From assembly GCF_900197875.1 (NCBI RefSeq), contig NZ_FZMO01000002.1, positions 1-64,000 on the forward strand: a stretch of DNA of 64,000 nucleotides. Reading direction: 5' to 3'. The position numbers were made by a program, and so were the translations under genes. Shown here in pieces: positions 9,181 to 18,737 of the stretch. Numbering within the stretch: the first letter of the stretch is position 1; the number at the start of each line of letters is the position of its first letter. This stretch comes from Frankia canadensis (GTDB lineage: Bacteria > Actinomycetota > Actinomycetes > Frankiales > Frankiaceae). Below the pieces are notes generated by a model that was not told the DNA's origin, did no database searches, and saw only the letters and a list, made by a program, of their open reading frames with translations.

Positions 9181-10515
9181 TCAGCCCGCCCGCCCGGACA
9201 GCATCGCCGCCCACATGCGGGGGAAGTCGGGCACGGTCTTGCCGGTCGTCGCGATGTCGTCGATGGTGATCCCGGGCACCACCAGCCCGACCACCGCGTA
9301 GGCCATGGCGAGGCGGTGGTCCGCGCGCGGGTCGAGCCGCCCGCCGTGCAGCCGGGCCGGCTCGATGGCCAGCCCGTCGTCGGTCACCGTGATCCGCGCG
9401 CCGAGGCTGCCGAGCTCCTGGGCGAGCGCCAGCAGCCGGTCGGTCTCCTGCAGCCGCAGATGGGCGATGCCGCGCAGCCGGGAGGGCGAGTCGGCGAGCA
9501 CCGCGAGCGCGGTGAGTACCGGCGCGGCCTCACCGAAGTCGCTGAGGTCGACGTCGAGCCCGTGGATCGTCCCGCCGCCGCTCACCGCCAGCCCGTCCTC
9601 GGTGCGCTCGGTCGACGCCCCCATCGCCGCGAGCAGCGTCGGCAGCATCCGGCCGGGCTGCTCGGTCACCTCCGGCCAGTCCGGGACGACCACCCGTCCG
9701 CCGGTGGCGAGCGCCGCGGCGAGGAACGCCGTCGCGCTGTTCAGGTCCGGCTCGATCGCCCGGTCCCCGCCGGCGAGCGTGCCCGGCTCGACCCGCCAGC
9801 GGCGGCTGCCGTCCCGCTCCGGCGGCGCGGCCTCGACGACCGCGCCGGCCGCCCGCAGGTCCGCGACCGTCATGTCCAGATACGGCCCGGACGGCAGCCG
9901 GGCGCCGCGGTGCACCACCGTCACCCCGGCGTCGTAGCGGGGGGCGGCGAGCAGCAGGCCGGAGACGAGCTGGCTGGAATCGGACGCGTCGACCGTCACC
10001 TCACCGCCGGGCAGCGCGCCGCGCCCGTGCACCGTGAAGGGCATCCGGTCGCCGTCGATGTCGGCCCCCAGCTCACGCAGCGCGCCGAGCAGCGGGGTCA
10101 GCGGCCGGTCGCGCATGCGGGCGTCCCCGTCGAACGTCACGTCGCCCGCGCGCAGCGTCGCGACGGCCGGAGTGAAACGCGCCACCGTGCCCGCGTTGCC
10201 GCAGTCGGCCACCGCGCCCGGGGCGAGCCGTCCACCCGGTGCGGGCGGGTTCACCAGCCAGTCCGGGCCGTCCGTGTCGATCTCGCCGCCCAGCGCGCGC
10301 AGCACGCCGGCCATGAGCAGGGTGTCCCGCGAGCGCAGCGCGCCGCGCAGCCGGGACGGCCCGTCGGCCAGTGCGGCGAGGACGAGGGCCCGGTTCGTGC
10401 CGGACTTCGCGCCGGGGACCGGGACGACGGCCGTCACGGGCCGTTCGGCGGTGGGGGCCGGCCACGGACCGGACTGTGTCCCGGTGGCCTCGGTGCCGGT
10501 CAGGATGCTCACCAT
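9181..10515 (-). CDS. aroA: 3-phosphoshikimate 1-carboxyvinyltransferase (EPSP synthase)
   Basis: At 444 residues this is the expected length. It has the family motifs [19 protein letters not shown] near the N-terminus, [37 protein letters not shown] and the C-terminal [13 protein letters not shown]. It joins phosphoenolpyruvate to shikimate 3-phosphate in aromatic amino acid synthesis. The sequence has GNAGTVARF where class I enzymes have GNAGTAMR, as in other actinobacteria. Its ATG overlaps the divergent amidase start by 2 bp, so the two genes must share a promoter region. Confidence 0.96.
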   Translation of the reverse strand: MVSILTGTEATGTQSGPWPAPTAERPVTAVVPVPGAKSGTNRALVLAALADGPSRLRGALRSRDTLLMAGVLRALGGEIDTDGPDWLVNPPAPGGRLAPGAVADCGNAGTVARFTPAVATLRAGDVTFDGDARMRDRPLTPLLGALRELGADIDGDRMPFTVHGRGALPGGEVTVDASDSSQLVSGLLLAAPRYDAGVTVVHRGARLPSGPYLDMTVADLRAAGAVVEAAPPERDGSRRWRVEPGTLAGGDRAIEPDLNSATAFLAAALATGGRVVVPDWPEVTEQPGRMLPTLLAAMGASTERTEDGLAVSGGGTIHGLDVDLSDFGEAAPVLTALAVLADSPSRLRGIAHLRLQETDRLLALAQELGSLGARITVTDDGLAIEPARLHGGRLDPRADHRLAMAYAVVGLVVPGITIDDIATTGKTVPDFPRMWAAMLSGRAG

Positions 10516-11890
10516 GACAGCATGCCGGATGGACGCGTGGAGCCGGCGTCCGCGTACTGCCGGTCAGCCGTGGCGCCGCGACTACCCGGACCTGTCGGCG
10601 ACCGAGGTCGCGGCCCTGGTGCGCGCCGGCCGGGTCGCGCCGGCCGACGCCGTGCGGGCCGCGTTCGCCCGCCTGCGCGAGACCGACGGCGCCCTGCGCG
10701 CCTTCACCGCCGCCTGGCCGCGGTGGGCGCTGCGGCGGGCCCTGCTCGTCGAGGTCGCACTCGAGCGCGGCGCCGTGCTGCCGCTGGCCGGCGTGCCGAT
10801 CGCGGTGAAGCCGGGCAGCGCGGCCACCGGTCCCGTCACCCGCCGGCTGCTCGCGGCCGGCGCGGTCGCCATCGGCGTGACGTCGGCGCCGGTGCGGGCC
10901 GCGCACCCGTGGCAGACCTGGGGGCATACCGGCCGCGGCCCGACGGTGAACCCGTGGCGCCCCGACCTGGTCCCCGGCGGTTCGTCCGCGGGCTCGGCGG
11001 TCGCCGTGGCCCGCGGGGTGGTCCCGCTGGCGACCGCCTCGGACGGCGCCGGCTCCACCCGCGTCCCGGCGGCCTGGTGCGGCGTGATCGGGTTCAAGCC
11101 GACCACCGGACGGCTGCCCGGCCCCGACCGGGCGGGGCTGACCGTCCCCGGCCCGATCGTGCGCCACGCCGCCGACGCCCGGCTGTGGTGGGAGGTCGTC
11201 ACCGCGCCCCCCGACCCACTGCCGCCCGCGCTGCCAGCCCGCCGCACCGCCCGTGCGACCCGACCCGTCCCCGTCCCCGGCCTCTATCCCCCGCTCGGCC
11301 TCACGTCCGGCACTACTCGGCTGACGGGAGGGGACTGCGCGCCTGGATGTGGCGAGCGGGCGGTCTGGTCATCCACCCTCGGTTTCGCCGAGCCGGAGCC
11401 GGAGGTGCTCGCGGTGAGCCGCGCCGCCGCCGAACGCCTCGCCGCCGCCGGCGTGCTGCACTGGCTCGGCGTCCCGGTGCGGCTGCGGGACCCGGAACCC
11501 GCCTGGCTCGCCGCCCGAGCGCCCGCGGCTCCCGGCGGCTCGGCGGGCCTGGGTGGTCCTGCGGGTCCCGGTGGTACGGGGAGGGAGCGCGGGGAGGCCG
11601 TCGCGGCTGTGCGTGCCCACAACGAGCGGGCGCTCGCGTGGGTGCTCAGCCAGGCGGATCTGCTGCTCACGCCGACCACACCCAACCGGCCGCACCCGCA
11701 CGCCGGCCCGGGCGAGGTTCGCAGCGTGAGCCTGACCTGGGCGGTCAACCTCAGCGGCCATCCGGCGGTGAGCGTGCCGGCCGGCCGCACCGGCGACGGC
11801 TGCCCGGTCGGACTCCAGGTCATCGCCCGGCCCGGCGAGGAGGAGCGCCTGCTGCGCGTGGTCACCGCCCTCGAACACCTCACGCGCTGA
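10514..11890 (+). CDS. Amidase signature family protein
   Basis: A 458-residue amidase-signature hydrolase. The Ser-cisSer-Lys triad can be placed: Lys in PIAVKPGSA (K99), cis-Ser in [13 protein letters not shown] (S158) and nucleophile in [14 protein letters not shown] (S181). The usual catalytic-Lys motif is AVKD; the Gly-Ser after KP here is a variation. A 30-residue Gly/Pro-rich insertion lies near residues 330-360. The start could be ATG 10514 or ATG 10529; neither has a clear ribosome site. It is divergent from aroA. The substrate is unknown; glutamyl-tRNA amidotransferase is unlikely because the gatC/gatB neighbours are missing. Confidence 0.85.
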   Translation: MTACRMDAWSRRPRTAGQPWRRDYPDLSATEVAALVRAGRVAPADAVRAAFARLRETDGALRAFTAAWPRWALRRALLVEVALERGAVLPLAGVPIAVKPGSAATGPVTRRLLAAGAVAIGVTSAPVRAAHPWQTWGHTGRGPTVNPWRPDLVPGGSSAGSAVAVARGVVPLATASDGAGSTRVPAAWCGVIGFKPTTGRLPGPDRAGLTVPGPIVRHAADARLWWEVVTAPPDPLPPALPARRTARATRPVPVPGLYPPLGLTSGTTRLTGGDCAPGCGERAVWSSTLGFAEPEPEVLAVSRAAAERLAAAGVLHWLGVPVRLRDPEPAWLAARAPAAPGGSAGLGGPAGPGGTGRERGEAVAAVRAHNERALAWVLSQADLLLTPTTPNRPHPHAGPGEVRSVSLTWAVNLSGHPAVSVPAGRTGDGCPVGLQVIARPGEEERLLRVVTALEHLTR

Positions 11891-12018
11891 GCGTCTCGCT
11901 CCGACCAGTCCCCCGCAGGCCCTTCCCGTCTACGGGAAGACAGCCATCGAAGACGCGGTGTCCAACGACAAGGCCGCCGTCGAGCGCCCGACGGGCGGAG
12001 GCGGTCCAGGGTGCCTGG

Positions 12019-12810
12019 TCAGGCGGGGCGGCGGGCGGAGGCGATCAGGTGGATGCCGATGGACTCGCCCTCGCGCTCGGCGGCCAGCTCCACCTCGGTA
12101 CGCACGAGCGTCGGGAAGCAGGAGACGTCCTCGGCGACGGCGCGCTTGACCGCCTCCGCGGACAGCACGGTGCGCGGCCGGATCCAGTCGACCTCGAAAC
12201 CGGCGCTGGTCAGCAGCGCGCGCAGCTCCTCCGGCCAGAAACAGCGGGTGATCGTGCCGTCCTCGGCCGGTACGAGGACGACGTCGGCGCGCGGGACGTC
12301 GGACAGCTCCGCCCAGCGGTGCTGCTCGGCGAGGCGGGCCAGGCCCAGCAGCAGCGAGTCGACGCAGAGCAGCAGCTGGCCGCCGGGGCGCAGCATGGTG
12401 TGGATCTCGTCGAGGGTCGTCTCGGTGGCCAGGCAGAACGACAGCGCGCGGGCCTCGGCGAGCACGGCGTCGAACGAGCCGGGAGAGAACCAGTCCAGCG
12501 AGCGCGCGTCGCCGACGACGGGCAGCAGGGCGCCGGGACCGCTGGGCGGCGAATCGCCGCGGGCGGGCTCGGTCACCACGCGCACGACCTGGTGGCCGGC
12601 CCCCACCATCTGGCGGGCGAAGCGGGCCCGCTGGCCGGAGACGTCGAGCACCCGCGACGGCGCGACGGGCAGCCACTGCCGCAACTGGACGGCCGCGACC
12701 TCCTCGTAGAAGGCCCAGTACGGATCGTCGCTGTTGGCCGGTGCCTCGCAGACGAGGGAGTTCACTCGTCCACGACGCGTTCCCGAGTCGGCGTCGGGGC
12801 CAGGCAGCAT
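12019..12810 (-). CDS. Class I SAM-dependent methyltransferase
   Basis: A 263-residue Rossmann methyltransferase. Motif I is degenerate (SRVLDVSGQRARFARQM in place of DxGxGxG), followed by VRVVTEP, GDARSLDWFSPGSFDAVLAEA and LRPGGQLLLCVDSLLLG. The C-terminal part (FEVDWIRPRTVLS, ESIGIHLIASARRP) is typical of small-molecule methyltransferases. It stands alone, convergent with the amidase and divergent from the hydrolase at 12975. Its substrate is not known. The changed glycine-rich loop may alter cofactor binding. Confidence 0.82.
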   Translation of the reverse strand: MLPGPDADSGTRRGRVNSLVCEAPANSDDPYWAFYEEVAAVQLRQWLPVAPSRVLDVSGQRARFARQMVGAGHQVVRVVTEPARGDSPPSGPGALLPVVGDARSLDWFSPGSFDAVLAEARALSFCLATETTLDEIHTMLRPGGQLLLCVDSLLLGLARLAEQHRWAELSDVPRADVVLVPAEDGTITRCFWPEELRALLTSAGFEVDWIRPRTVLSAEAVKRAVAEDVSCFPTLVRTEVELAAEREGESIGIHLIASARRPA

Positions 12811-12974
12811 GGATCTTTCCTACCCTTCAGGGGGCGATAATGAGAGGCAAGTCACAAACTCGCGGTGGAAGTCTGACAGATTCCACGCTGGACCACGCCG
12901 AGTCCTTCCCCGCAGTGTCGGAGCAATGCACGTCGGAGCCCATCCCTTCGCGTCCGTTCCGGCCCGAAGGGGCC

Positions 12975-13700
12975 ATGACGGCGACGGCACCCGCCACGGC
13001 CGTCCCACCCCTCGAGGATGACGTCCTCACTGCTGTGGACGGCGGACGGCTGCGGCTGGTTCCCCGGATCGGCACATCAACCGTTCTTTTCCTGCACGGC
13101 GCGGGCAGCGGGGTCGACACGCCGCTGTTCGAGGCGCTGGCGGCCGGCCTGGCCGCGGCCGGTGTGCGGGTGGGCCGGCTGGAGATGCCGTACCGGGTCG
13201 CCGGCCGGCGCGCGCCGGACCGCCCGGCCCGGCTCGACGCCGTCGCCGTCGCCGCCGCCGAGGCGCTCGCGGTGGCCGGCCCGCTGGCCCTGGCGGGTGT
13301 CTCGATGGGCTCCCGGGTGGCGATGCGGGTCGCCACGACGGTCGGTGCCCGCGGGGTGCTCGCCCTGGGCTTCCCGCTGCGGCCGCCCGGCACCACCGCG
13401 GCGGGGCAGCCCCGCCCGTCGCGGCAGGGCGAGCTCGACGGTGCGGCGGTGCCCGTCCTCGTCGTCCAGGGCGATCGGGACCCGTTCGGGTGCCCGCGAC
13501 CCGATCCGGCCCGCGACCGGCGGGTGCATCTGGTCGCTGGCGGCGACCACTCGTTCCGTACCAGGGTGCGCGACGGTCGGCCGGCCGGTGACGCGGTCGC
13601 CGAGGCGGCCCGCGTCGGCGCCGCCTTCCTGCTCGGCGTGCTCGCCAGCCCGGGCGCCGGCGCGGGCGGCCGGGAATCCGCGGCCGCCGAAACCAGTTGA
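12975..13700 (+). CDS. Alpha/beta hydrolase of the dienelactone-hydrolase/KANL3-Tex30-like type
   Basis: A 241-residue protein with [19 protein letters not shown] (oxyanion region), [14 protein letters not shown] (nucleophile Ser), [12 protein letters not shown] (Asp) and VAGGDHSF (His). This compact arrangement matches the family of small predicted hydrolases often annotated KANL3/Tex30-like. I chose ATG 12975, with GAAGGGG just upstream; longer in-frame extensions have poor coding character. The 3' end of this gene carries the sigma-R promoter that reads into sigR, so the two genes are physically interlocked. Confidence 0.83.
   Translation: MTATAPATAVPPLEDDVLTAVDGGRLRLVPRIGTSTVLFLHGAGSGVDTPLFEALAAGLAAAGVRVGRLEMPYRVAGRRAPDRPARLDAVAVAAAEALAVAGPLALAGVSMGSRVAMRVATTVGARGVLALGFPLRPPGTTAAGQPRPSRQGELDGAAVPVLVVQGDRDPFGCPRPDPARDRRVHLVAGGDHSFRTRVRDGRPAGDAVAEAARVGAAFLLGVLASPGAGAGGRESAAAETS
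13673..13698 (+). promoter_or_regulatory. Sigma-R-type (ECF) autoregulatory promoter for sigR
   Basis: GGAAT at 13673-13677 is followed by exactly 18 nt and then GTT at 13696-13698. This is an exact match to the known SigR/SigH consensus GGAAT-N18-GTT. It lies at the end of the upstream hydrolase gene and points at sigR. Transcription should start near 13705, giving a 250-nt leader before the main sigR start. Confidence 0.75.
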
Positions 13701-13732
13701 TGACGAAGGCCAGACGATGTCACGGAGGTCCC

Positions 13733-13954
13733 ATGACTCCAGCGAGCGCCATGCGCCGATGGCCACCGCTCCCCGCGGCCGCGGCGCGACCGATCGATGC
13801 CCGGCCGGCGATCCCGCGGCGGCCGGGGGAGGCTGTCGCGTCAGTGCGCGATCACACGGCGGTCGAGGTATCGTCCGCTGCGAGACGGCCTGGTTCCGCA
13901 CGGTCCGCCGGACCGCGCGCCGGGCTGGGCGCCACGGCGCACGACGGTGAGGGG
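13733..13954 (+). other. In-frame N-terminal extension giving a possible long SigR isoform
   Basis: An ATG at 13733, with GGAGG at 13724-13728, is in frame with sigR and open all the way, adding 74 residues rich in Ala, Arg and Pro. It lies about 28 nt downstream of the transcription start predicted from the sigma-R promoter. In Streptomyces coelicolor a comparable stress-induced transcript makes a longer, unstable SigR isoform. By analogy this segment would be translated only from the autoregulated transcript. Confidence 0.5.
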
Positions 13955-14566
13955 ATGATCCTGGTCGACGAGACCACCGAGGAGCGGGGCGCGCGGTTCG
14001 AGCGCGACGCCCTCCCGTTCCTCGACCAGCTGTACGCGGCAGCCCTGCGGATGACCCGCAATCCGGCCGACGCGGAGGATCTCGTGCAGGAGACCTTCGT
14101 CAAGGCGTTCGCGGCCTTCCACCAGTTCCAGGAGGGCACGAACCTCAAGGCGTGGCTGTACCGGATCCTGACGAACACGTTCATCAACAACTACCGCCGC
14201 CGGCAGCGCCAGCCGTTGCAGAGCCCGACCGAGCAGGTCGAGGACTGGCAGCTCGCCGAGGCGGAGTCGCACACCTCGAGTGGCCTCAAGAGCGCCGAGA
14301 CCGAGGCGCTGGAGCACCTGCCCGACAGCGACATCAAGGACGCCCTGCAGGCGCTGCCGGAGGACTTCCGGATGGCGGTGTATCTCGCCGACGTCGAGGG
14401 CTTCTCCTACAAGGAGATCGCCGAGATCATGGGCACGCCGATCGGGACCGTCATGTCCCGGCTGCACCGCGGTCGCCGAGGGCTGCGCAAGTCCCTGGAG
14501 AAGTACGCGACGGACCGCGGCCTCGTGCCGGCCGGATCCGCCGACGCCGAGGGCGGTGCGTCGTGA
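13955..14566 (+). CDS. sigR: ECF RNA polymerase sigma factor SigR (thiol-oxidative stress)
   Basis: This 203-residue group IV sigma factor closely matches SigR/SigH. Region 2 has [20 protein letters not shown] and [17 protein letters not shown], then [20 protein letters not shown]. Region 4 has [19 protein letters not shown] and [14 protein letters not shown]. The start is ATG 13955, with GGTGAGGGG just upstream. It directs RNA polymerase to thiol-stress genes (thioredoxin system, proteolysis) and is held inactive by RsrA, whose GTG start overlaps its stop codon. The upstream sigma-R promoter implies positive feedback. Confidence 0.96.
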   Translation: MILVDETTEERGARFERDALPFLDQLYAAALRMTRNPADAEDLVQETFVKAFAAFHQFQEGTNLKAWLYRILTNTFINNYRRRQRQPLQSPTEQVEDWQLAEAESHTSSGLKSAETEALEHLPDSDIKDALQALPEDFRMAVYLADVEGFSYKEIAEIMGTPIGTVMSRLHRGRRGLRKSLEKYATDRGLVPAGSADAEGGAS

Positions 14567-14847
14567 GCTGCGGTGGTGAGCACGAGATCGACTGCCGGAA
14601 GGTGCTCGACGCCGTGTTCCTGTACCTCGACGGCGAGTGCGACGGCGGGCAGCACAACCTGATCCGGTCGCATCTCGACGAGTGCTCCCCGTGCCTGCGC
14701 GAGTTCGGCGTCGAGCGCGAGGTGAAGATGCTCGTCGCCCGCAAGTGCGGCGGTGAGCGGGCGCCGGACTCGCTGCGCAGCAGCGTGCTCGCCCGGCTGC
14801 GCTCCGCCCGGGTTGAGGCCGACGCCGGGGAGTTCCGCGCCGAGTAG
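14563..14847 (+). CDS. rsrA: Zinc-binding redox anti-sigma factor RsrA
   Basis: A 94-residue ZAS-family anti-sigma factor. The metal and thiol residues fall at C3, H7, C11, H37, C41 and C44 (HLDECSPC), the same numbering I recall for Streptomyces coelicolor RsrA, plus C62. Oxidation forms a disulfide, releases zinc and frees SigR. The GTG start overlaps the sigR TGA (GTGA), so the pair is translationally coupled with matched expression. Confidence 0.95.
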   Translation: MSCGGEHEIDCRKVLDAVFLYLDGECDGGQHNLIRSHLDECSPCLREFGVEREVKMLVARKCGGERAPDSLRSSVLARLRSARVEADAGEFRAE

Positions 14848-14898
14848 CCCTCCGGGGGGGCCTGGCGGCGGGCCGTGGGTCACGGCCCGCCGGGCGGC

Positions 14899-14973
14899 TC
14901 AGGTGTTCGGGCGCTTGCCGTGGTTGGCCTTGCTCTTCGCTCGAGCGCGGCGCTTGCGCTTCTTCTTCGCCAT
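14899..14973 (-). CDS. 50S ribosomal protein bL37 (24 aa)
   Basis: The minus-strand reading ATG 14973 to TGA 14899 encodes 24 residues, MAKKKRKRRARAKSKANHGK followed by RPNT. It is very basic. The ending KANHGKRPN(S/T/A) is what I recall for the actinobacteria-specific ribosomal protein bL37 seen in mycobacterial ribosome structures, which is also about 24 residues. A strong GGGAGGA ribosome site lies 6 nt upstream of the ATG. It is convergent with rsrA. Genes this short are easily missed. Confidence 0.85.
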   Translation of the reverse strand: MAKKKRKRRARAKSKANHGKRPNT

Positions 14974-14986
14974 GACGTCCTCCCTT

Positions 14987-15949
14987 CTAGCGTTGTGGAC
15001 GTCCCGTCATCGTGCCAGAGTCGTCCTCGACCGGATCGTCGTCCCATGCGCTCACGACCCGCCCACGCTCGGAGATCCGGGACCCGCCCGCCGCGTCGGT
15101 TCCGTTGCGGCTGTCGTGGTCCCCGGCCCGGGGGGCGTCCTGCTCGGGCTCATCGGGCCAGGCGTCGGGCTCGTCCCAGCCGCCGGTCTGGTCGGGCTCG
15201 TCCCAGTCGTCTGGCTCGTCGGAATCGTCATGGGCCGCCTGGCGGGCCGCCGGACGTTCGTACGCGGCGGTCTCGTCGTGCTCGGTGGTCCCGCTGTACG
15301 CGGCGGTCTCGTCGTGGTGGGCCGGCTCGTCGCGGCCGGCGGGTGTCGGCTCGGGGCGGGTCCGGCCGGTGCCGCCGTACATCGGCGGCAGGGCGCCGGC
15401 CAGCGCGGCGTTGCGGCGGGCCTGCAGCGTGCGGAACGCCCGCACCGGCGTGACCGCGCCGAACACGCCGAGCGCCGCCGCGATCGCCACGTCGCCGACG
15501 CTCAGCACCGCGGGCACTCCGGGGAACGGAAACGGGATGAGGTCGCTGAGCAGCCGCAGGCTCGTGCCGCCCCCGGCCGGCGTGTGGAAGGCCGAGGCGA
15601 GGATGTCGTCGACGGGGACGCGGGCGCGGTGCGCGCCCCACAGCGACACCGGCATCTCGCCGCCGTTGGCCGTGATGACGGCGGCGTTGGCGATGATGCC
15701 GGTGACCAGGAGCCCGAGCCCCGGCAGCCGGTTGTTCATCCCGGCGAACAGGGCGGCGAGCACGGCGGCCGCGATCCAGGCCGGGCTGTGCAGCGCCGGA
15801 ACGAGCCCACCCACCGCGAGTACGAGCACCAGCACGGCGAACAGCCAGGGCCGGTAGACGTGGACGCGGGCGAACGCGCCGAGGGTTCCGCCGCGGGCGA
15901 GGCCGACGACCAGGCCACATACCAGGGTCAGCACGACAAGTACGAGCAC
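14987..15949 (-). CDS. DUF5317 family membrane protein
   Basis: A 320-residue protein whose first 170 residues hold about five transmembrane helices (VLVLVVLTLVCGLVVGLARGG, LFAVLVLVLAVGGLVPAL, WIAAAVLAALFAGM, LGLLVTGIIANAAVI, VLSVGDVAIAAALGVFGAV). The motif NNRLPGLGLLVTGIIANAAV, followed by NGGEMPVS, is typical of DUF5317. The C-terminal 120 residues are acidic and low in complexity (Asp, Glu, Pro, Trp). I start at GTG 15949, directly before the first helix; the frame stays open to ATG 16045, giving 352 residues, but that would overlap the divergent gene's upstream region. Function unknown. Confidence 0.72.
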   Translation of the reverse strand: MLVLVVLTLVCGLVVGLARGGTLGAFARVHVYRPWLFAVLVLVLAVGGLVPALHSPAWIAAAVLAALFAGMNNRLPGLGLLVTGIIANAAVITANGGEMPVSLWGAHRARVPVDDILASAFHTPAGGGTSLRLLSDLIPFPFPGVPAVLSVGDVAIAAALGVFGAVTPVRAFRTLQARRNAALAGALPPMYGGTGRTRPEPTPAGRDEPAHHDETAAYSGTTEHDETAAYERPAARQAAHDDSDEPDDWDEPDQTGGWDEPDAWPDEPEQDAPRAGDHDSRNGTDAAGGSRISERGRVVSAWDDDPVEDDSGTMTGRPQR

Positions 15950-16110
15950 ATGCGTAGTCTGCGGGCTTACCTCGGCGATGCCCAACACCGGGCGGTCGAG
16001 TCGTCCTCGCGTCGTGGTCCCTGGGCCCTCATGCGCGTGGGGCATTGGTCGGCATGACGCTGGGCACTAGGCTCATGGCAGGTTCGCACCGCACGCTGAA
16101 GGGAGCGTCC

Positions 16111-16341
16111 ATGCCGGAAGAGGTCCGCGCCGAGATGGTGGCCAACGTGTGGAAGGTCGTCGTCGGTGTGGGGGACCCGGTGGCCGCTGGTGACGCGCTC
16201 GTCATCCTCGACTCCATGAAGATGGAGATCCCGGTGATCAGCGAGGACGGCGGCACGGTCGCCCGGATCGCGGTGCAGGAGGGTGACGTCGTGCAGGACG
16301 GCGACCTCATCGCCGTGGTCGAGCCGGCCGCGGCCGGCTGA
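16111..16341 (+). CDS. Biotin/lipoyl-attachment carrier protein (TB7.3-like)
   Basis: A 76-residue stand-alone biotinyl domain. The biotinylation motif is LDSMKMEIPV, with K37 as acceptor. Gly/Pro turns at GDPVAAGD and EGDVVQDGDL complete the barrel. The ATG follows GGGAG by a normal spacer. Mycobacterium tuberculosis has the same small protein (TB7.3, Rv3221c) next to the sigH anti-sigma gene, so position supports the call. It probably serves as a carboxyl carrier for a biotin-dependent carboxylase encoded elsewhere. Biotin synthesis genes lie immediately downstream here. Confidence 0.92.
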   Translation: MPEEVRAEMVANVWKVVVGVGDPVAAGDALVILDSMKMEIPVISEDGGTVARIAVQEGDVVQDGDLIAVVEPAAAG

Positions 16342-16422
16342 TCCTCGCCTGGCGCCGCCCCGCCAGGCACCCCGGTTGTTGGTCGGGGTCACACTGTCGT
16401 GCCATGCCTTAAGCTGATGTTC

Positions 16423-16617
16423 ATGGACGCCTCGTTCTGTGACCGTTGTGGCCAGCTGGCCAGCGTGGGTAACCATGAGGCGTGCGCGCGGGCACGGGAG
16501 CTGGAGCCGCCGCGGTACTGCCGGATCTGCCGGCGGCGGATGGTGGTGCAGGTGACGCCTGTCGGCTGGTCGGCACGCTGCGCCGAGCACGGCCTGATGA
16601 CGGCCACGAACGCCTGA
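16423..16617 (+). CDS. bsaP: Biotin synthase auxiliary protein BsaP
   Basis: A 64-residue Cys-rich protein with two knuckles: CDRCG (C6, C9) with H18 and C21, then CRIC (C33, C36) with C53 and H56. This pattern and the location beside bioB match BsaP, a small protein that assists biotin synthase in actinobacteria such as mycobacteria. I recall that it is encoded just after bioB there. Here it is convergent with bioB rather than in the same operon. Starts at 16399 or 16417 are also possible; no good ribosome site is seen for any. Confidence 0.82.
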   Translation: MDASFCDRCGQLASVGNHEACARARELEPPRYCRICRRRMVVQVTPVGWSARCAEHGLMTATNA

Positions 16618-16688
16618 CCCCCGCCCCCGCCGGCTCCGGTGCGTCGCATGTCGCCCGGAGCGGGCGGCGGGGCGCGGCCGCTCCGGTG

Positions 16689-17756
16689 CTACAGGGTGGC
16701 CTGCAGGGACTTGATCGGCATGCTCAGGTCGGCGAGCATCTTCAGGTCGGCCTCGGCGGGGCGGCCGAGCGTCGTCAGATAGTTGCCGACGATCACCGCG
16801 TTGATGCCGCCGAGCATGCCCTGCGTCTCCAGGTCGCCGAGGGTGATCTCGCGGCCGCCAGAGTAGCGCAGGATCGTGCGGGGCATCGCGAGCCGGAACG
16901 CGGCGATCGCCCGCAGGGCGTCCCGGGGCTCGACCGGCGGGTAGTCGCCGAACGGCGTGCCGGGCCGCGGGTTGAGGAAGTTCAGCGGCACCTCGTCCGG
17001 ATCGAGCGCGGAGAGCTGTGCGGCGAGCTCCGCGCGCTGCTCCAGCGACTCACCGACGCCGAGGATCGCACCGCAGCACAGCTCCATCCCGGCGGCACGC
17101 ACCATCTCGCACGTCTCCCACCGCTCCTCCCAGGAGTGGGTGGTGACGACCTTGGTGAAGTGCGAGCGGGCCGTCTCGAGGTTGTGGTTGTAGCGGTGCA
17201 CTCCGATCTCGGTCAGCTCGTCGACCTGGGCCTGGGTCAGCATGCCCAGCGAGCAGGCGACGTTGATCTCCACCGCCGCCTGGATGGCGGCGACACCCTC
17301 GCGGACCTGGGACATCAGTCGTGCGTCCGGGCCGCGCACGGCGGCGACGATGCAGAACTCGGTCGCCCCGGTCGCGGCGGTCTGCCGGGCGGCGTCCACC
17401 AGCGACGGCACGTCCAGCCAGGCCGAGCGGACCGGCGAGTCGAACTTGCCGGACTGCGAGCAGAAATGACAGTCCTCCGGGCAGCCGCCGGTCTTCAGGC
17501 TGACGATGCCCTCGACCTCGACCTCCGGCCCGCACCAGCGCATCCGCACCTCGTGGGCGAGCGCGAGCAGCTCGCTCAGCGCCTCGTCCGGCAGCCGCAG
17601 CACGGCGAGCACGCCGGCCTCGTCGAGCCCCCGGCCGCCCTCGAGGACCTCCCGCCGCGCGTGCGCGAGGATCTCCGCCGGATCCGCGGCGTCGGCGGAC
17701 TCCTGGGGGGACACCGCCGCCGCGGCGGTGGGGTGCGTGGTCACGGGTGCGGTCAC
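16689..17756 (-). CDS. bioB: Biotin synthase
   Basis: A radical SAM enzyme of 355 residues. The [4Fe-4S]-SAM cluster motif [12 protein letters not shown] is intact. Other family marks are [64 protein letters not shown] and [11 protein letters not shown]. It inserts sulfur into dethiobiotin. The GTG start at 17756 follows GGAGG closely; upstream in-frame sequence is Arg/Pro-rich and unlikely to be coding. It is the third biotin gene on this strand, separated from bioD by 264 bp, so it may have its own promoter. Confidence 0.96.
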   Translation of the reverse strand: MTAPVTTHPTAAAAVSPQESADAADPAEILAHARREVLEGGRGLDEAGVLAVLRLPDEALSELLALAHEVRMRWCGPEVEVEGIVSLKTGGCPEDCHFCSQSGKFDSPVRSAWLDVPSLVDAARQTAATGATEFCIVAAVRGPDARLMSQVREGVAAIQAAVEINVACSLGMLTQAQVDELTEIGVHRYNHNLETARSHFTKVVTTHSWEERWETCEMVRAAGMELCCGAILGVGESLEQRAELAAQLSALDPDEVPLNFLNPRPGTPFGDYPPVEPRDALRAIAAFRLAMPRTILRYSGGREITLGDLETQGMLGGINAVIVGNYLTTLGRPAEADLKMLADLSMPIKSLQATL

Positions 17757-17927
17757 GGTGGCCTCCAGGCGAGGGCGTCGGACAGGGCGAGTTCGGTCGC
17801 GGTCGTCGGGTTGTCGGTCGGTCCGCCCGGTGACGGTCCGGGTCGGTCCCGGTGGGTCCGGGCCTCGCCGGGTCAGGGCGTCGGCCGGCGTGGGGGAGCA
17901 CCTATTGTCCGGCCCGGACCGTCCGGC

Positions 17928-17946
17928 CGCGCCCTTTTCGGGCGCG
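17928..17946 (-). other. Hairpin in the bioD-bioB gap
   Basis: CGCGCCC and GGGCGCG form a perfect 7-bp stem around a 5-nt loop. Read in the bio direction it follows bioD and precedes bioB. There is no U run, so it could be an RNA-stability element or weak terminator separating bioFD from bioB. The rest of the gap shows no gene. Confidence 0.3.
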
Positions 17947-18020
17947 ACGTGGGGCACGTTCGCGCCTGACGGTACTCGATTGTCACTCCTTGTGATGTTG
18001 ATGACATCGATGGTGGATGG

Positions 18021-18737
18021 TCAGCGCCCTTGGCAGTCGACGAACTCACGGGCGTGGAAGGTGCCGCCGAGGGCGGGTTCGAGCGAGTGGCGGGCGGTCG
18101 CGAGGAACGTGGCGCGGTCCAGCAGCCCGGCGCCGGCCGGCAGCGCGCCGGACAGTGGCCGCCCGGCGAGGGTCTCCAGGTCGGCCAGATTGCTGCGGCA
18201 GGCCAGGTCGGGTTCGGCCGGCCATGAGCCGATCACCACTCCGGCGAGGTCCAGCCCGCGCTGCGCCATCGCCTCCAGGGTCAGCGCGACGGTGTTCAGC
18301 GCGCCGAGCCCGGCGCTCGTCACGACCAGCACCGGCGCGGCCAGCGTCCGGGCCAGGTCGGCCAGCGTCGCGCCGTTCGCGTCGTAGCGCACGAGCAGCC
18401 CGCCGGCGCCCTCGACGAGCACCAGGTCGCGGTCGGCCGCCAGCGTGGCGATGCGGGTCGCGAGTCCGGCCAGGTCGACGGGGGCCAGCCCCGAGCGCCG
18501 CGCGGCGGCCGCGGGCGCGAGCGGGTCGGGATAGCGGGCCAGTTCGTGGACGTCGTCGATGCCGGCGAGGCTGGCGACGAGGTCGACGTCCCCGAGCTCG
18601 CCGGGACCGACGCCGGTCTGCGCGGGTTTGACGGCGGCGACGGCGTGGTGGCGGTGCCGGGCGAGCGCGGCGAGCGCGGCGGTGACCACCGTCTTGCCGA
18701 CCTCGGTGCCCGTCCCGGTGACCACCAGCACCGTCAT
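18021..18737 (-). CDS. bioD: ATP-dependent dethiobiotin synthetase
   Basis: A 238-residue P-loop enzyme with MTVLVVTGTGTEVGKTVVTA (Walker A) at the N-terminus, AAVKPAQTGVG, and VLVEGAGGLLVRYD with the usual EGAGG switch. It closes the ureido ring of dethiobiotin using ATP and CO2. The ATG lies inside the 3' end of bioF (4-bp overlap), so the two are translationally coupled. Confidence 0.95.
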   Translation of the reverse strand: MTVLVVTGTGTEVGKTVVTAALAALARHRHHAVAAVKPAQTGVGPGELGDVDLVASLAGIDDVHELARYPDPLAPAAAARRSGLAPVDLAGLATRIATLAADRDLVLVEGAGGLLVRYDANGATLADLARTLAAPVLVVTSAGLGALNTVALTLEAMAQRGLDLAGVVIGSWPAEPDLACRSNLADLETLAGRPLSGALPAGAGLLDRATFLATARHSLEPALGGTFHAREFVDCQGR

